This document shows, piece after piece, positions 24,471 to 33,090 of a DNA stretch of 64,000 nt. The position numbers and the translations under genes were made by a program. The DNA is taken from contig CAVSWP010000004.1 of NCBI GenBank assembly GCA_963731665.1, forward strand, positions 1 to 64,000, written 5' to 3'. Within the stretch, counting starts at the first letter, position 1. The number at the start of each line of letters is the position of its first letter. Below the pieces are notes generated by a model that was not told the origin of the DNA, did no database searches, and saw nothing but the letters and a program-made list of their open reading frames with translations. The DNA comes from Chersky-840 sp035604715. Lineage in GTDB: Bacteria; Actinomycetota; Acidimicrobiia; Acidimicrobiales; UBA8190.

Positions 24471-26093
24471 GTGCTGGTAGAGCTGCGGGTGCGAGACCTC
24501 GGTGTCATCGAGTCGGTGACACTGGACCTCGGCCCGGGCATGACCGCGCTCACGGGAGAGACCGGAGCCGGCAAGACGTTGCTGGTCGAGGCGCTCGGGC
24601 TCCTGGTGGGTGGGCGCGCCGACGCCAGCCTGGTTCGTCCGGGAGCCAGTGAGGCACTGGTCGAAGGGCGGTTCCTCGTCGACGACGACGAGATCATCCT
24701 GGCGCGTGCCGTTCCCGCCCACGGTCGTTCGCGCGCCTGGATCGATGGACGCATGGCGCCGGTGTCGGCCTTGGTCGAGTCCGGGGCCCGACTCCTCGAG
24801 CTCCACGGTCAGCACTCCCAGCAGTCGCTCCTCGACGCCGCCGCCCAACGGCGGGCGCTGGACGGCTTCGCCGGGATCGACCTGACTCCGCTGGCCACGG
24901 CGCGAGCCGGGCGGCGAGCACTCCAGGTGGAGCTGCAGTCCCTGGGGGGCGACGACCGGGCCCGGGCTCGCCAGAGCGACCTCCTGCGCTACCAGTTGGC
25001 CGAGATCGACGGCGCCGCCCTCCACGACCCCGACGAGGATGACGTTCTGCGCGACGAAGAGGACCGGCTGGCCGAGGCGTCGGCCCACCGCCAAGCGGCC
25101 GCAGTCGCATTGGCGGCGCTCGACAGCGGCGACGACCGCGCCCGAGGGGTCATCGACCTCCTGGGCTCGGCGAGCGCCGCCCTTGACGGGAGGGCGCCGT
25201 TGTCCGAGGTCGCCGGGCGTCTGGGGTCACTGCAGGTCGACGCGTCGGATGCCGCCTCCGAGCTCCGCCGCGTCGTGGAGACCTGGGACGACGACCCCGT
25301 GCGCCTCGAGGAGGTGCGGGCGCGCCGCCAACTGTTGCGAGAGCTCTCGCGCAAGTACGGCGAAGGCCCCGGAGGGGTCCTGGCCTTCGCCGACGAGGCC
25401 CGCCGCCTTCTGCGCGACCTGGAAGCCGCCGAGGAACGCGCCGGCGTGCTCGTGGCCGAGCTCGAGAGGGCCGACTCCGAGGTGAGCGCGGCCGAAGCCG
25501 CCGTGGGTACACAACGCCGCCGAGCAGCGCCGGCGCTGGCGCGCGCCGTGGAGGAGCGCCTGCGGGGACTGGCCATGCCCCACGCCCGGGTCGAGGTGAC
25601 CGTGGGCGACCCCGACCCGGGCGACGACGTCACGTTCCTCCTGGGGGCGAACCCGGGGGAGTCGGTCCTCCCGCTGGCCAAGGTGGCGTCGGGAGGTGAG
25701 CTCGCCCGAACCATGCTGGCCCTGCGCCTCGTGCTCACCGAGGCGCCGCCCACCATGGTCTTCGACGAGGTGGACGCCGGGGTGGGCGGTGAGGCGGCCC
25801 AAGCGGTCGGCGAGGCCTTGGCAGAGGTGGCCCAACAGCACCAGGTCCTGGTGGTCACGCACCTGGCCCAGGTGGCGGCGGCGGCCCAACACCAGCTCGG
25901 GGTGCGCAAGGAAGTCGCCCAGGACAGGACGGTGGCCCACGCCGCCGTGCTCGAGGACGACGACCGGGTCGTCGAGCTCGCCCGCATGCTGTCGGGACGT
26001 CCCCGTTCGACGACGGCGCGCAGCCACGCCCAAGAGCTCCTCGGAACCAAGCCCGGCACCCGCCCCCGCCGAACGCCGCCGCCCCCGCCCTAG
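24471..26093 (+). CDS. recN: DNA repair protein RecN
   Basis: 540 residues, an SMC-like ATPase. Walker A is G-E-T-G-A-G-K-T-L near residue 30, H-G-Q-H-S-Q-Q-S near residue 112 is the RecN-specific stretch, the signature is S-G-G-E-L-A-R-T-M-L near residue 406, and Walker B is M-V-F-D-E-V-D-A-G-V-G-G near residue 430. Central coiled coils lie between residues 150 and 350. RecN organises broken ends in double-strand-break repair. GTG 24471 has CGGAG about 12 nt upstream. I see no LexA box before it; expression probably comes from the tlyA-nadK transcript. It ends in a proline-rich tail. Confidence 0.93.
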   Translation: MLVELRVRDLGVIESVTLDLGPGMTALTGETGAGKTLLVEALGLLVGGRADASLVRPGASEALVEGRFLVDDDEIILARAVPAHGRSRAWIDGRMAPVSALVESGARLLELHGQHSQQSLLDAAAQRRALDGFAGIDLTPLATARAGRRALQVELQSLGGDDRARARQSDLLRYQLAEIDGAALHDPDEDDVLRDEEDRLAEASAHRQAAAVALAALDSGDDRARGVIDLLGSASAALDGRAPLSEVAGRLGSLQVDASDAASELRRVVETWDDDPVRLEEVRARRQLLRELSRKYGEGPGGVLAFADEARRLLRDLEAAEERAGVLVAELERADSEVSAAEAAVGTQRRRAAPALARAVEERLRGLAMPHARVEVTVGDPDPGDDVTFLLGANPGESVLPLAKVASGGELARTMLALRLVLTEAPPTMVFDEVDAGVGGEAAQAVGEALAEVAQQHQVLVVTHLAQVAAAAQHQLGVRKEVAQDRTVAHAAVLEDDDRVVELARMLSGRPRSTTARSHAQELLGTKPGTRPRRTPPPPP

Positions 26094-26125
26094 CGCCACC
26101 GGTCTGGCTCCCGGCCTTCCACCGG

Positions 26126-26131
26126 TAGATT
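26126..26131 (+). promoter_or_regulatory. -10 box TAGATT upstream of pyrG
   Basis: TAGATT ends 6 nt before a GTG at 26138. Transcription is predicted to start at or next to that codon, 38 nt before the pyrG TTG. Confidence 0.5.
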
Positions 26132-26137
26132 GCCCCC

Positions 26138-26179
26138 GTGGTCTACGGTGGACCGATGCCGGGGAAGGGCCGAGCTTGA
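26138..26179 (+). CDS. 13-codon leader ORF overlapping the pyrG start
   Basis: GTG 26138 opens a frame of 13 codons (MVYGGPMPGKGRA) ending in TGA at 26177-26179. The TGA overlaps the pyrG TTG (26176-26178) as TTGA. The GTG sits 6 nt after a TAGATT -10, so it would be translated from a leaderless end, and terminating ribosomes would be placed on the pyrG start. The GGGGAAGGG inside the small ORF would serve as Shine-Dalgarno for pyrG. No function of the peptide itself is claimed; chance occurrence is possible. Confidence 0.4.
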   Translation: MVYGGPMPGKGRA

Positions 26180-27831
26180 CCAAGTACGTCTTCGTCACCG
26201 GCGGGGTGTCTTCGTCGCTCGGCAAGGGCCTCACCGCCTCCTCTCTCGGTCGCTTGCTCAAATGCCGGGGCCTGCGCGTGACGATGATCAAGCTCGACCC
26301 CTACATCAACGTCGACCCGGGCACCATGAACCCGTTCGAGCACGGCGAGGTGTTCGTGACCCACGACGGGGGCGAGACCGACCTCGACCTCGGGCATTAT
26401 GAGCGCTTCATCGACGTCGAGCTCAAGACCACCTCCAACGCCACCACGGGATCGATCTACTCGGAGGTGATCCGCAAGGAGCGCCACGGTGAGTACCTGG
26501 GCAAGACCGTCCAGGTCATCCCCCACATCACCGACGAGATCAAGGCGCGCATCCGACACCTGGCCTCCGAGGAGATCGACGTCGTCATCGTCGAGGTCGG
26601 CGGGACCGTGGGTGACATCGAGATCGTCCCCTTCCTCGAAGCCATTCGCCAGTTCCGCCACGACGTGGGGCGCGACAACGTCTGTTACGTCCACCTCACC
26701 CTGGTGCCCTATCTGGCCCCCTCGGGCGAGCAGAAGACCAAGCCCACCCAGCACTCGGTGACCGAGCTGCGCAGCCGGGGAATCCAACCCGACGTCATCG
26801 TGTGCCGTTCCGATCAACCCATCTCCGACGGCCTCAAGCGCAAGATCTCGCTGCTGTGCGACGTTCCCGTCGAGGGCGTCATCTCGGCCGTGGACGCACC
26901 CAGCATCTACGAGATCCCGCTCGTGCTGCACGAGGAGGGGCTCGACCGCGTGGTGTGCCACATGCTCGCCATCGACGGCGACCTGCACCCGGTGGACCTG
27001 TCGGGGTGGGAGAAGGTGGTCTCCCAGGTCTCGGCGTCCGAGCGACCGGTGCGTATCGGCGTGGTCGGCAAGTACGTCAACCTTCCCGACGCCTATCTCT
27101 CGGTGGGTGAGGCGCTTCGCCACGCCGGGTTCCACCACGGGGCCAAAGTCGAGGTGGACTGGATCCAGGCCGAGAAGGTCCCCGACCTCCTCGGCACCGA
27201 CCGGATGCTGCAGCTCGACGGGATGGTCATCCCCGGGGGCTTCGGCGAGCGGGGCATCGAGGGCAAGATCGACGCCGTGGAATTCGCCCGCCAACGCGAG
27301 ATCCCCTGCCTGGGGCTGTGCCTCGGCCTCCAGGTCATGGTGATCGAGGTGGCGCGCCATCTCGCCGATCTCGAGGGGGCCAACTCGCGCGAGTTCGACA
27401 CCATGACGCCCCATCCCGTGATCGACCTCATGGACGACCAGCACAAGGTGGTCGACATGGGCGGCACCATGCGCCTGGGCTCGTATGTGGCGCAGCTCGA
27501 GCCCGACTCCATCGTGGCCGACGCCTACGGGACCCTCGTGGTGTCCGAGCGCCACCGTCACCGCTACGAGGTCAATCCCCGCTACCGCTCCAAGCTCGAG
27601 GACGCCGGGCTGCGGTGCTCGGGATCGTCGGCCGACGGCGTGCTGGTCGAGTTCGTCGAGCTTCCCGGCCACCCGTACTGGGTGGGGACCCAGGCCCATC
27701 CCGAGTTCAAGAGCCGGCCCGACCGCCCCCACCCCCTGTTCCGGGAGTTGCTGGCCGCCGCCCTGCGCCGGGCCGAAGGCCGCCTCCCCCGTCTCATCGC
27801 CATCGACACCGACGTCGGTGCCGCCTCCTGA
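26176..27831 (+). CDS. pyrG: CTP synthase
   Basis: 551 residues. The synthetase domain starts T-K-Y-V-F-V-T-G-G-V-S-S-S-L-G-K-G with the ATP loop, then K-L-D-P-Y-I-N-V-D-P-G-T-M and G-E-V-F-V-T-H-D-G-G-E-T-D-L-D-L-G-H-Y-E-R. The C-terminal class I glutaminase has the oxyanion strand and nucleophile in G-L-C-L-G-L-Q near residue 382 and the His-Glu pair in H-P-E-F near residue 518. The enzyme converts UTP, ATP and glutamine to CTP. TTG is the start because the conserved N-terminus begins there and GGGGAAGGG lies 6 nt upstream. Synteny with Rv1699. Confidence 0.95.
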   Translation: MTKYVFVTGGVSSSLGKGLTASSLGRLLKCRGLRVTMIKLDPYINVDPGTMNPFEHGEVFVTHDGGETDLDLGHYERFIDVELKTTSNATTGSIYSEVIRKERHGEYLGKTVQVIPHITDEIKARIRHLASEEIDVVIVEVGGTVGDIEIVPFLEAIRQFRHDVGRDNVCYVHLTLVPYLAPSGEQKTKPTQHSVTELRSRGIQPDVIVCRSDQPISDGLKRKISLLCDVPVEGVISAVDAPSIYEIPLVLHEEGLDRVVCHMLAIDGDLHPVDLSGWEKVVSQVSASERPVRIGVVGKYVNLPDAYLSVGEALRHAGFHHGAKVEVDWIQAEKVPDLLGTDRMLQLDGMVIPGGFGERGIEGKIDAVEFARQREIPCLGLCLGLQVMVIEVARHLADLEGANSREFDTMTPHPVIDLMDDQHKVVDMGGTMRLGSYVAQLEPDSIVADAYGTLVVSERHRHRYEVNPRYRSKLEDAGLRCSGSSADGVLVEFVELPGHPYWVGTQAHPEFKSRPDRPHPLFRELLAAALRRAEGRLPRLIAIDTDVGAAS

Positions 27832-28480
27832 CGACGCGTCCGACGCGGGCCACGCTGGACACCTGGACGCTCCCCGCCCCCAGACACAGCGCCGGTCCCA
27901 GGGGTTCCGTCACCTCTCCGACGAGTTGCGATTCGAAGGGTGGAGGATCTCGCTGGTGCGGGGGGAGTTCACGGCTCCGGACGGGACGCCCTTCACCCGT
28001 GACATCGTGCGCCATCCCGGGGCGGTCGCCGTCGTGCCCGTGAGCGACCACGGCACCGTGCTGCTGGTGCGCCAGTACCGGGGCCCCGTCGACCGGGAGC
28101 TCCTGGAGATCCCCGCCGGCACCCGCGACGTCGAAGGCGAGGCGCCCGAGACCACAGCACGACGCGAGCTCGAGGAGGAGGTCGGCGTACGGGCGGGGAC
28201 CCTTCAGCACCTCGGCACCGTCTTCAACACCCCCGGCTTCTGCGACGAGGAGACGCTCATCTACCTCGCCGGCGAGCTCGAGACCGTCGACCACGCCCGT
28301 CACGGAGAGGAGGAGCGCTTCATCGAGGTCGTCGAGGTGCCCCTGCGAGACGTCGACCCGATGATCGCGTCGGGCGATCTCGTCGACGCCCAGACCGTGC
28401 TGGGGTTGCTGCTGGCGCGCCACGTGCTGGGGGCCACGCCGGGCACTGGGCCCGCGACCCGAGCCCGACCGACGACCTGA
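27818..28480 (+). CDS. NUDIX hydrolase (ADP-ribose pyrophosphatase-like, Rv1700 type)
   Basis: 220 residues. The NUDIX helix is in P-A-G-T-R-D-V-E-G-E then A-R-R-E-L-E-E-E-V-G-V near residues 95-125, with the extra residue between G and E that I recall for Rv1700-type ADP-ribose hydrolases. S-D-H-G-T-V-L-L-V-R-Q-Y-R is the substrate-side strand of this subgroup. GTG 27818 overlaps the pyrG end by 14 nt. It would hydrolyse ADP-ribose or a related nucleotide sugar. Synteny with M. tuberculosis (pyrG-NUDIX-xerD) supports the call. Confidence 0.87.
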   Translation: MPPPDDASDAGHAGHLDAPRPQTQRRSQGFRHLSDELRFEGWRISLVRGEFTAPDGTPFTRDIVRHPGAVAVVPVSDHGTVLLVRQYRGPVDRELLEIPAGTRDVEGEAPETTARRELEEEVGVRAGTLQHLGTVFNTPGFCDEETLIYLAGELETVDHARHGEEERFIEVVEVPLRDVDPMIASGDLVDAQTVLGLLLARHVLGATPGTGPATRARPTT

Positions 28481-28493
28481 GGCGGACACCGAC

Positions 28494-29456
28494 GTGACCC
28501 CGGTCATGATCGACATGCCCGAGAGGGGGCCGGCGCTCAGCCGCCACGGTGAGGAGTACCTCACGTGGCTGGCCGTCGAGCAGGGACGGGCCCGCAACAC
28601 GATCCTGTCGTACCGGCGCGACCTCCTGAACTACGAGGCGTTCCTCGCCGCTCGGGGGCACACCGTGGATGACGCCGATGTCGCCACCGTCGAAGAGCAC
28701 CTGGCCGAGCGCAGGGCCGCCGGGCTGGGGCCGGCCTCGGTATCGCGGGCCCTGGCCGCGCTCCGGGGCCTGCACCGGTTCCTCCTCGAAGAGGGCGACG
28801 TCAGCGCCGACCCCACCGCCGATGTCCGACCCGTCCGCTCGCCGCGCCGTCTGCCCAAGGCCATCGACGAGGACGACATCGGCCGCCTGCTCGCCACCAC
28901 CACCGGCCGGGACGGGCCGTCGGTGCGGGACCGGGCCATCCTCGAAGTCCTCTACGGCACGGGGATGCGGGTGTCGGAGCTCGCCGGGCTGAGCCTGTCG
29001 GACCTGGGGTCCGACACCGGCCTGGTGCGCGTGCTGGGAAAGGGGGACAAAGAGCGCCTCGTCCCCATGGGCCGCTTCGCCCGCCGGGCGCTCGACGCCT
29101 GGCTCGGCCCCCGGGGACGGCCCGAGTTCGAGCCCCGGCGCTGGGCCCGGCGCGGCGATGCCGAGGCCGTGTTCTTGAACGCCCGGGGCGGACGGCTCAC
29201 GCGCCAGGGGGTGTGGGGAGTCCTCAAGAAGCGAGCTCGCGCCGCCGGCCTGGAGGACCGGGTGCACCCGCACGTCCTGCGCCATTCGTGCGCGACCCAC
29301 ATGCTGGCGCACGGCGCCGACATCCGCGTGGTGCAGGAGCTGCTCGGCCATGCGTCGATCGCCACCACCCAGCTCTACACCAAGGTGTCCTTGGAGCACC
29401 TCCGGGAGGCCTACGAGCAGGCGCATCCGCGCGCCGGACGGGGTAGGGGGCAGTAA
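28494..29456 (+). CDS. xerD: Tyrosine recombinase XerD
   Basis: 320 residues. N-terminal SAM-like core-binding domain at residues 15-105 (Y-L-T-W-L-A-V-E-Q-G-R-A-R-N-T). Catalytic residues are visible: Arg in G-T-G-M-R-V-S-E-L, Lys in G-K-G-D-K-E-R, H-x2-R in H-V-L-R-H-S-C-A-T-H, His in L-L-G-H-A-S-I, and the nucleophile Tyr in Q-L-Y-T-K-V-S. It resolves chromosome dimers at dif with XerC. Its place after pyrG-NUDIX is the same as Rv1701, so it is a housekeeping enzyme, not a mobile-element integrase. GTG start with an AGGCGGA-like site upstream. Confidence 0.92.
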   Translation: MTPVMIDMPERGPALSRHGEEYLTWLAVEQGRARNTILSYRRDLLNYEAFLAARGHTVDDADVATVEEHLAERRAAGLGPASVSRALAALRGLHRFLLEEGDVSADPTADVRPVRSPRRLPKAIDEDDIGRLLATTTGRDGPSVRDRAILEVLYGTGMRVSELAGLSLSDLGSDTGLVRVLGKGDKERLVPMGRFARRALDAWLGPRGRPEFEPRRWARRGDAEAVFLNARGGRLTRQGVWGVLKKRARAAGLEDRVHPHVLRHSCATHMLAHGADIRVVQELLGHASIATTQLYTKVSLEHLREAYEQAHPRAGRGRGQ

Positions 29457-29459
29457 TCT
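29454..29459 (+). promoter_or_regulatory. -10 box TAATCT for the DksA/TraR gene
   Basis: TAATCT ends 7 nt before GTG 29467, so a leaderless mRNA is likely. The box lies across the xerD stop region. Confidence 0.45.
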
Positions 29460-29466
29460 CGTAGCC

Positions 29467-29802
29467 GTGCCCCCCGAGGCCTCTACCGTCGATCACCGCG
29501 CCCTGCTTGAGGAAGAGCGCGTGGACCTGCTCGCCAAGCTCGAGGAGCTCGGCCTGGGAGGCGCCGGTCTCACCTACGACTCCAACTTCGCCGACTCGAG
29601 CCAGGTGACCGCTGAGCGTGGCGAAGCCGAGGCTCTGGGAGCAACCCTGCGGGAGACCCTGGCCGAGGTCGAACGGGCGCTGGCCAAGCTGACCGACGGC
29701 AGCTACGGCGTGTGCGAGGACTGCGGGCAGCCCATCGACCCCCTGCGCCTGGAGGCGAAACCGGCAGCGCGCTACTGCATCAACTGCGCCGCCAAGCACT
29801 GA
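29467..29802 (+). CDS. DksA/TraR family zinc-finger protein
   Basis: 111 residues. Helical hairpin at residues 15-75, then a C4 zinc finger: C-E-D-C-G near residue 82 and C-I-N-C near residue 104. It contains Y-G-V-C-E-D-C-G-Q-P-I and A-R-Y-C-I-N-C-A as in the short actinobacterial DksA/TraR proteins (related to RNA polymerase secondary-channel binders). The role, transcription factor or otherwise, is inferred from the family. A frameshifted relative lies at 60718-61067. Confidence 0.85.
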   Translation: MPPEASTVDHRALLEEERVDLLAKLEELGLGGAGLTYDSNFADSSQVTAERGEAEALGATLRETLAEVERALAKLTDGSYGVCEDCGQPIDPLRLEAKPAARYCINCAAKH

Positions 29803-29815
29803 TCCGGTCGACACG

Positions 29816-30580
29816 GTGAGCGGCGGCTGGGGTCCCCCATCAGCAACAGGGCCGCCGCGCCGACAGGGTCTCAGTCCCCGCGCCACCATCTGGATCATCG
29901 CCGGGGTGGCTGTGGCCGCAGTGCTCATCCGCAGTCACAAGGTGAGCACAGCCCAAATCCTCCTCTTCGTGGCGCTCGTCCCCTCGGTGATCCTGCACGA
30001 GGTGTCCCACGGGGCCGCCGCCCTGGCATTCGGTGACGACACGGCCAAGCGTGCGGGTCGCCTGACGCTCAACCCGCTCCGCCACATCGACCCTTTCGGG
30101 ACGATCATCCTCCCAATCCTGTTGGTCTTGAGCGGCTTCGGCATGTTCGGGTACGCCAAGCCCGTGCCGGTGAACGTGTCGCGCCTGCGCCATCCCCGCA
30201 ACGAAGGCGTGGTGGTCTCCCTGGTAGGCCCGGCCGTGAACATCGTGCTTGCCGTTGTCTTCGGCTTCGCCTACAAGAACTTCGTGTCGCTGTCGATCAA
30301 GGCACTACCCGCCTTCTCGCAGCAACCGACGTGGGCGCAGCTGCTGTTCCTGGCCGGCTACGTGAACGTGATCCTGGCGGTGTTCAACCTCATCCCGCTC
30401 CCGCCCCTCGACGGCTCGGTAGTCCTGGAGCGTTTCATGCCGAGGAGTCTGCTCCCGGGCTACTACCGGATCCGGCCCTTCACGATGTTCATCCCCCTCG
30501 CGCTCATCGTGCTGGACCCGAGAGCGCTCGGCGGCCTTTTCAATTGGGCCTTCAACCACTACGCCAACGCCGTGCTATGA
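29816..30580 (+). CDS. Site-2-protease-like M50 zinc metalloprotease
   Basis: 254 residues and about six membrane helices. H-E-V-S-H near residue 62 is the HExxH zinc site inside a membrane segment, and N-L-I-P-L-P-P-L-D-G-S near residue 195 provides the third ligand (Asp), a hallmark of the family. The domain order fits the short YdiL/SpoIVFB-like class without PDZ or CBS domains. These cleave membrane-bound substrates such as anti-sigma factors; the substrate is unknown. GTG start 13 nt after the DksA/TraR stop, so co-transcription is likely. Confidence 0.87.
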   Translation: MSGGWGPPSATGPPRRQGLSPRATIWIIAGVAVAAVLIRSHKVSTAQILLFVALVPSVILHEVSHGAAALAFGDDTAKRAGRLTLNPLRHIDPFGTIILPILLVLSGFGMFGYAKPVPVNVSRLRHPRNEGVVVSLVGPAVNIVLAVVFGFAYKNFVSLSIKALPAFSQQPTWAQLLFLAGYVNVILAVFNLIPLPPLDGSVVLERFMPRSLLPGYYRIRPFTMFIPLALIVLDPRALGGLFNWAFNHYANAVL

Positions 30581-30586
30581 GCGCCG

Positions 30587-31585
30587 TCAGGCGCTGAAGC
30601 CGTCCGGGGGAGCGAGCAGGCCGACGGCTCGCATGGCCCGGTCGAGGGTCGGCCCGGCGATGGCCCGGGCCTTGGCCGCTCCCTGGGCCAGCACCGACTC
30701 CACGTAGCCGCGCTCGGACTGCAGCCGCTCCAGGCGCTCACGCACCGGACGCAGCAACTCCGCCAGGGCCTCCGCCACGTCCGCCTTCAACTGCCCGTAG
30801 TTGCCGTAGCGCGGGGCGAGCTCGGCCGGGGTGGCGCCCGTGGCCGCCGCCAGCAGCTCCAGGAGGTTGGACACCCCGGGCTTGGCCACGGGGTCGTAGC
30901 GGACCTCGGTCTCGGTGTCGGTGACCGCCTTGCGCACCTTGCGGTCGATCTCCTCGGGCGAGTCGAGGACGAGCACGGTGCCCAGGGGCGAGCTCGTCGA
31001 CTTCGACATCTTGCGCAGCGGATCCTGGAGGTCCATCACCCGCGCCGCCACCTTGGGCACGGCCGCGTCGGGCACCACGAAGGTCTTGCCGTAGCGGTTG
31101 TTGAAGCGAGCGGCCACGTCCCGGGTGAGCTCCAGGTGCTGGCGCTGGTCGTCGCCCACGGGGACGCGCTCGGCGTCGTACAACAAGATGTCGGCCGCCA
31201 TGAGCACGGGGTAGGTGAGCAAGCCGGCCCGCACCGTCTCGTGCTCCCCGCCCTTTTCCTTGAACTGGGTCATCCGGCGCAGCTCGCCGAAGGTGGCTGT
31301 GCACTCGAGCAGCCACGTAAGCCGGGGGTGCTCGGGGACGTGGCTCTGGACGAACAGGGTGCACACCGAGGGGTCGAGCCCCACGGCCAGGAGGTTGGCG
31401 GCCGTCTCCAGGGTGCGCGCAGCGAGCAGGGTGGGGTCGTGGTCCAAGGTCAGGGCGTGCAGGTCGACCACACAGAACAGCGCGTCGTGTTCGTGCTGGT
31501 CGGCGACCCAATTCCTGAAGGCCCCCAGATAGTTGCCCAGATGGAGGTCGCCACTCGGTTGCACCCCGGAGAACACCCTGGCCAT
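30587..31585 (-). CDS. trpS: Tryptophan--tRNA ligase
   Basis: 332 residues, class I synthetase. The HIGH-type motif is P-S-G-D-L-H-L-G-N-Y-L-G near residue 12, the KMSKS motif is in R-K-M-S-K-S near residue 193, and G-D-D-Q-R-Q-H-L-E-L-T-R is the tryptophan-specific segment. It charges tRNA-Trp in the cytosol. ATG 31585 places the first strand at M-A-R-V-F-S-G-V-Q; a longer frame to 31681 reads poorly. A TACCAT -10 ends 8 nt upstream, so there is no room for a T-box or attenuator. It converges on the M50 gene and is divergent from scpA. Confidence 0.95.
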   Translation of the reverse strand: MARVFSGVQPSGDLHLGNYLGAFRNWVADQHEHDALFCVVDLHALTLDHDPTLLAARTLETAANLLAVGLDPSVCTLFVQSHVPEHPRLTWLLECTATFGELRRMTQFKEKGGEHETVRAGLLTYPVLMAADILLYDAERVPVGDDQRQHLELTRDVAARFNNRYGKTFVVPDAAVPKVAARVMDLQDPLRKMSKSTSSPLGTVLVLDSPEEIDRKVRKAVTDTETEVRYDPVAKPGVSNLLELLAAATGATPAELAPRYGNYGQLKADVAEALAELLRPVRERLERLQSERGYVESVLAQGAAKARAIAGPTLDRAMRAVGLLAPPDGFSA

Positions 31586-31593
31586 GGCGTGCC

Positions 31594-31599
31594 ATGGTA
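31594..31599 (-). promoter_or_regulatory. -10 box TACCAT for trpS
   Basis: TACCAT on the minus strand ends 8 nt before ATG 31585, giving a leaderless or nearly leaderless transcript. Confidence 0.4.
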
Positions 31600-31706
31600 C
31601 GGGACACGTCACGCGGCGCGGTGCTACCGACGGGCCTCCCAGGGGCCCCGGCGAGCGGCGTCCTTCCTGCTCACGGGCCATGCACAGGGTAGGACGGGGG
31701 AGCCGG

Positions 31707-31712
31707 TAGGGT
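31707..31712 (+). promoter_or_regulatory. -10 box TAGGGT for scpA
   Basis: TAGGGT ends 7 nt before GTG 31720. It probably drives the whole scpA-scpB-rluB run. Confidence 0.45.
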
Positions 31713-31719
31713 CGATTGC

Positions 31720-32505
31720 GTGGTGGCGCACGTCTCGACGCCCGTGTACGAAGGGCCCTTCGACGTGTTGTTGCAGCTGGTGTCGGACCACAAGGTCGAC
31801 ATCTACGACATCCGGGTGTCGGACCTGGTCGACGCCTTCGTCGCCGAGATGATGGCCCGCCAGCCCTTCGACGTGCAGACCGCCAGCGAGTTCCTGGTGA
31901 TCGCGGCCATCCTGGTCGAGCTCAAGTCCCGCAAGCTCCTGCCCGGCCCCGACGACGTCGAGGACGACGAGGAGCTCGGGTGTTTCGAAGAGCGCGACCG
32001 CCTCCTGGCCCGCCTGCTCGAGCTCCAGGCGTACTCGGCGGCCGCCGATGCCTTCGCGGGGCTGATCGACCAAGCCCGCCACAGCCTGCCGCGCCTCGCC
32101 GGACTGGACGAGTCCTTCCGCGACCTGGCCCCGGACCTGCTGGCGGGGGTCACCCCCGAGCGTCTGGCCGCCGCCTTCATGGTGGGAACGGTCCCCCGAC
32201 CCGAGTTCACCTTGGACCTCTCCCACGTCACCGTGGAGGCCGTGACCGTGTCCGAAGCGGTCTCCGAGCTCGAGCAACGCCTCCCGGCCGAGGGCCGGCT
32301 GTCGTTTCGCGAGCTGACGGCGAGCTGCACCACCCGCATGCAGATCATCGTGCGCTTCCTCGCCCTGCTCGAGCTGTGCAAGCGGGGCTGGGTCACCCTC
32401 GACCAGGGCGAGACCTTCGGCGACCTCGTCGTGGTGTGGTGCCGAGACTCGTCCGCGCTCTCCACCGTCGGCGGTGGCGACGCGGTCGAGGAGTACGACG
32501 GCTGA
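31720..32505 (+). CDS. scpA: Segregation and condensation protein A
   Basis: 261 residues, the kleisin of the SMC complex. The N-terminal domain has Y-E-G-P-F-D-V-L-L-Q-L-V near residue 9 and D-I-Y-D-I-R-V-S, typical of ScpA; S-E-F-L-V-I-A-A-I-L-V-E-L-K-S-R-K-L-L-P is the strongly conserved helix. The C-terminal winged helix is around residues 195-245. It bridges SMC heads with ScpB during chromosome condensation. scpB follows 12 nt later, as in Rv1709-Rv1710. Confidence 0.93.
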   Translation: MVAHVSTPVYEGPFDVLLQLVSDHKVDIYDIRVSDLVDAFVAEMMARQPFDVQTASEFLVIAAILVELKSRKLLPGPDDVEDDEELGCFEERDRLLARLLELQAYSAAADAFAGLIDQARHSLPRLAGLDESFRDLAPDLLAGVTPERLAAAFMVGTVPRPEFTLDLSHVTVEAVTVSEAVSELEQRLPAEGRLSFRELTASCTTRMQIIVRFLALLELCKRGWVTLDQGETFGDLVVVWCRDSSALSTVGGGDAVEEYDG

Positions 32506-32517
32506 CGGGCCCGGGCG

Positions 32518-33090
32518 ATGGGTCTTCCCGAGGAGTACCGGGCCATCGAGGCCATCTTGTTGTCGGCGCTCGAGCCCGTCTCTCCGAACATGCTGGCCGA
32601 GCTGCTCGAGATCTCCGTCGAGCGCGTGGAGGCCGCCTGTGCCGAGCTGGCCGCTGAATACGAAAACCAGGAGCGCGGCTTCGTGCTGGCCCGCGTGGCC
32701 GGTGGGTACCGCTACCAGACGCACCCCGACCTGGCCCCGTTCGTCGAGCGCTTCGCCATGGAGGGCGTGTCGTCACGGCTGTCGTCGGCGGCCCTCGAGA
32801 CCCTGGCCATCGTGGCGTACCGCCAGCCCGTGTCGCGCGCCCAGATCGCGGCGTTGCGCGGCGTGAACGTGGACGGGGTGGTGCGCCTTCTCGAGCAGCG
32901 CGGCTACATCGTCGCCGTCGGCCACGCCCCGGGGCCGGGCCAGCCCGTCCTCTACGGCACCACCCCCGCATTCCTGGAAAGACTCGGGCTCTTCAACCTC
33001 GAGGAGCTCCCCCCGGTCGAGGAGCTCCTGCCGGGCCCCGAGGTCGTCGAGCAGCTCGAGGAGCGCCTGCGCCCCGGCGCCGATGCCTGA
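32518..33090 (+). CDS. scpB: Segregation and condensation protein B
   Basis: 190 residues with two winged-helix domains. Y-R-A-I-E-A-I-L-L-S-A-L-E-P-V near residue 6 and L-E-T-L-A-I-V-A-Y-R-Q-P-V-S-R-A-Q-I near residue 98 are ScpB signatures, followed by G-V-N-V-D-G-V-V-R-L-L-E-Q-R-G. ScpB dimers bind ScpA. The gene overlaps rluB by 8 nt. Confidence 0.93.
   Translation: MGLPEEYRAIEAILLSALEPVSPNMLAELLEISVERVEAACAELAAEYENQERGFVLARVAGGYRYQTHPDLAPFVERFAMEGVSSRLSSAALETLAIVAYRQPVSRAQIAALRGVNVDGVVRLLEQRGYIVAVGHAPGPGQPVLYGTTPAFLERLGLFNLEELPPVEELLPGPEVVEQLEERLRPGADA

Noticed and set aside
28494..29456. Integrase of a mobile element
   Set aside because: Sequence, catalytic residues and synteny (pyrG-NUDIX-xerD) identify housekeeping XerD; no element borders are near.
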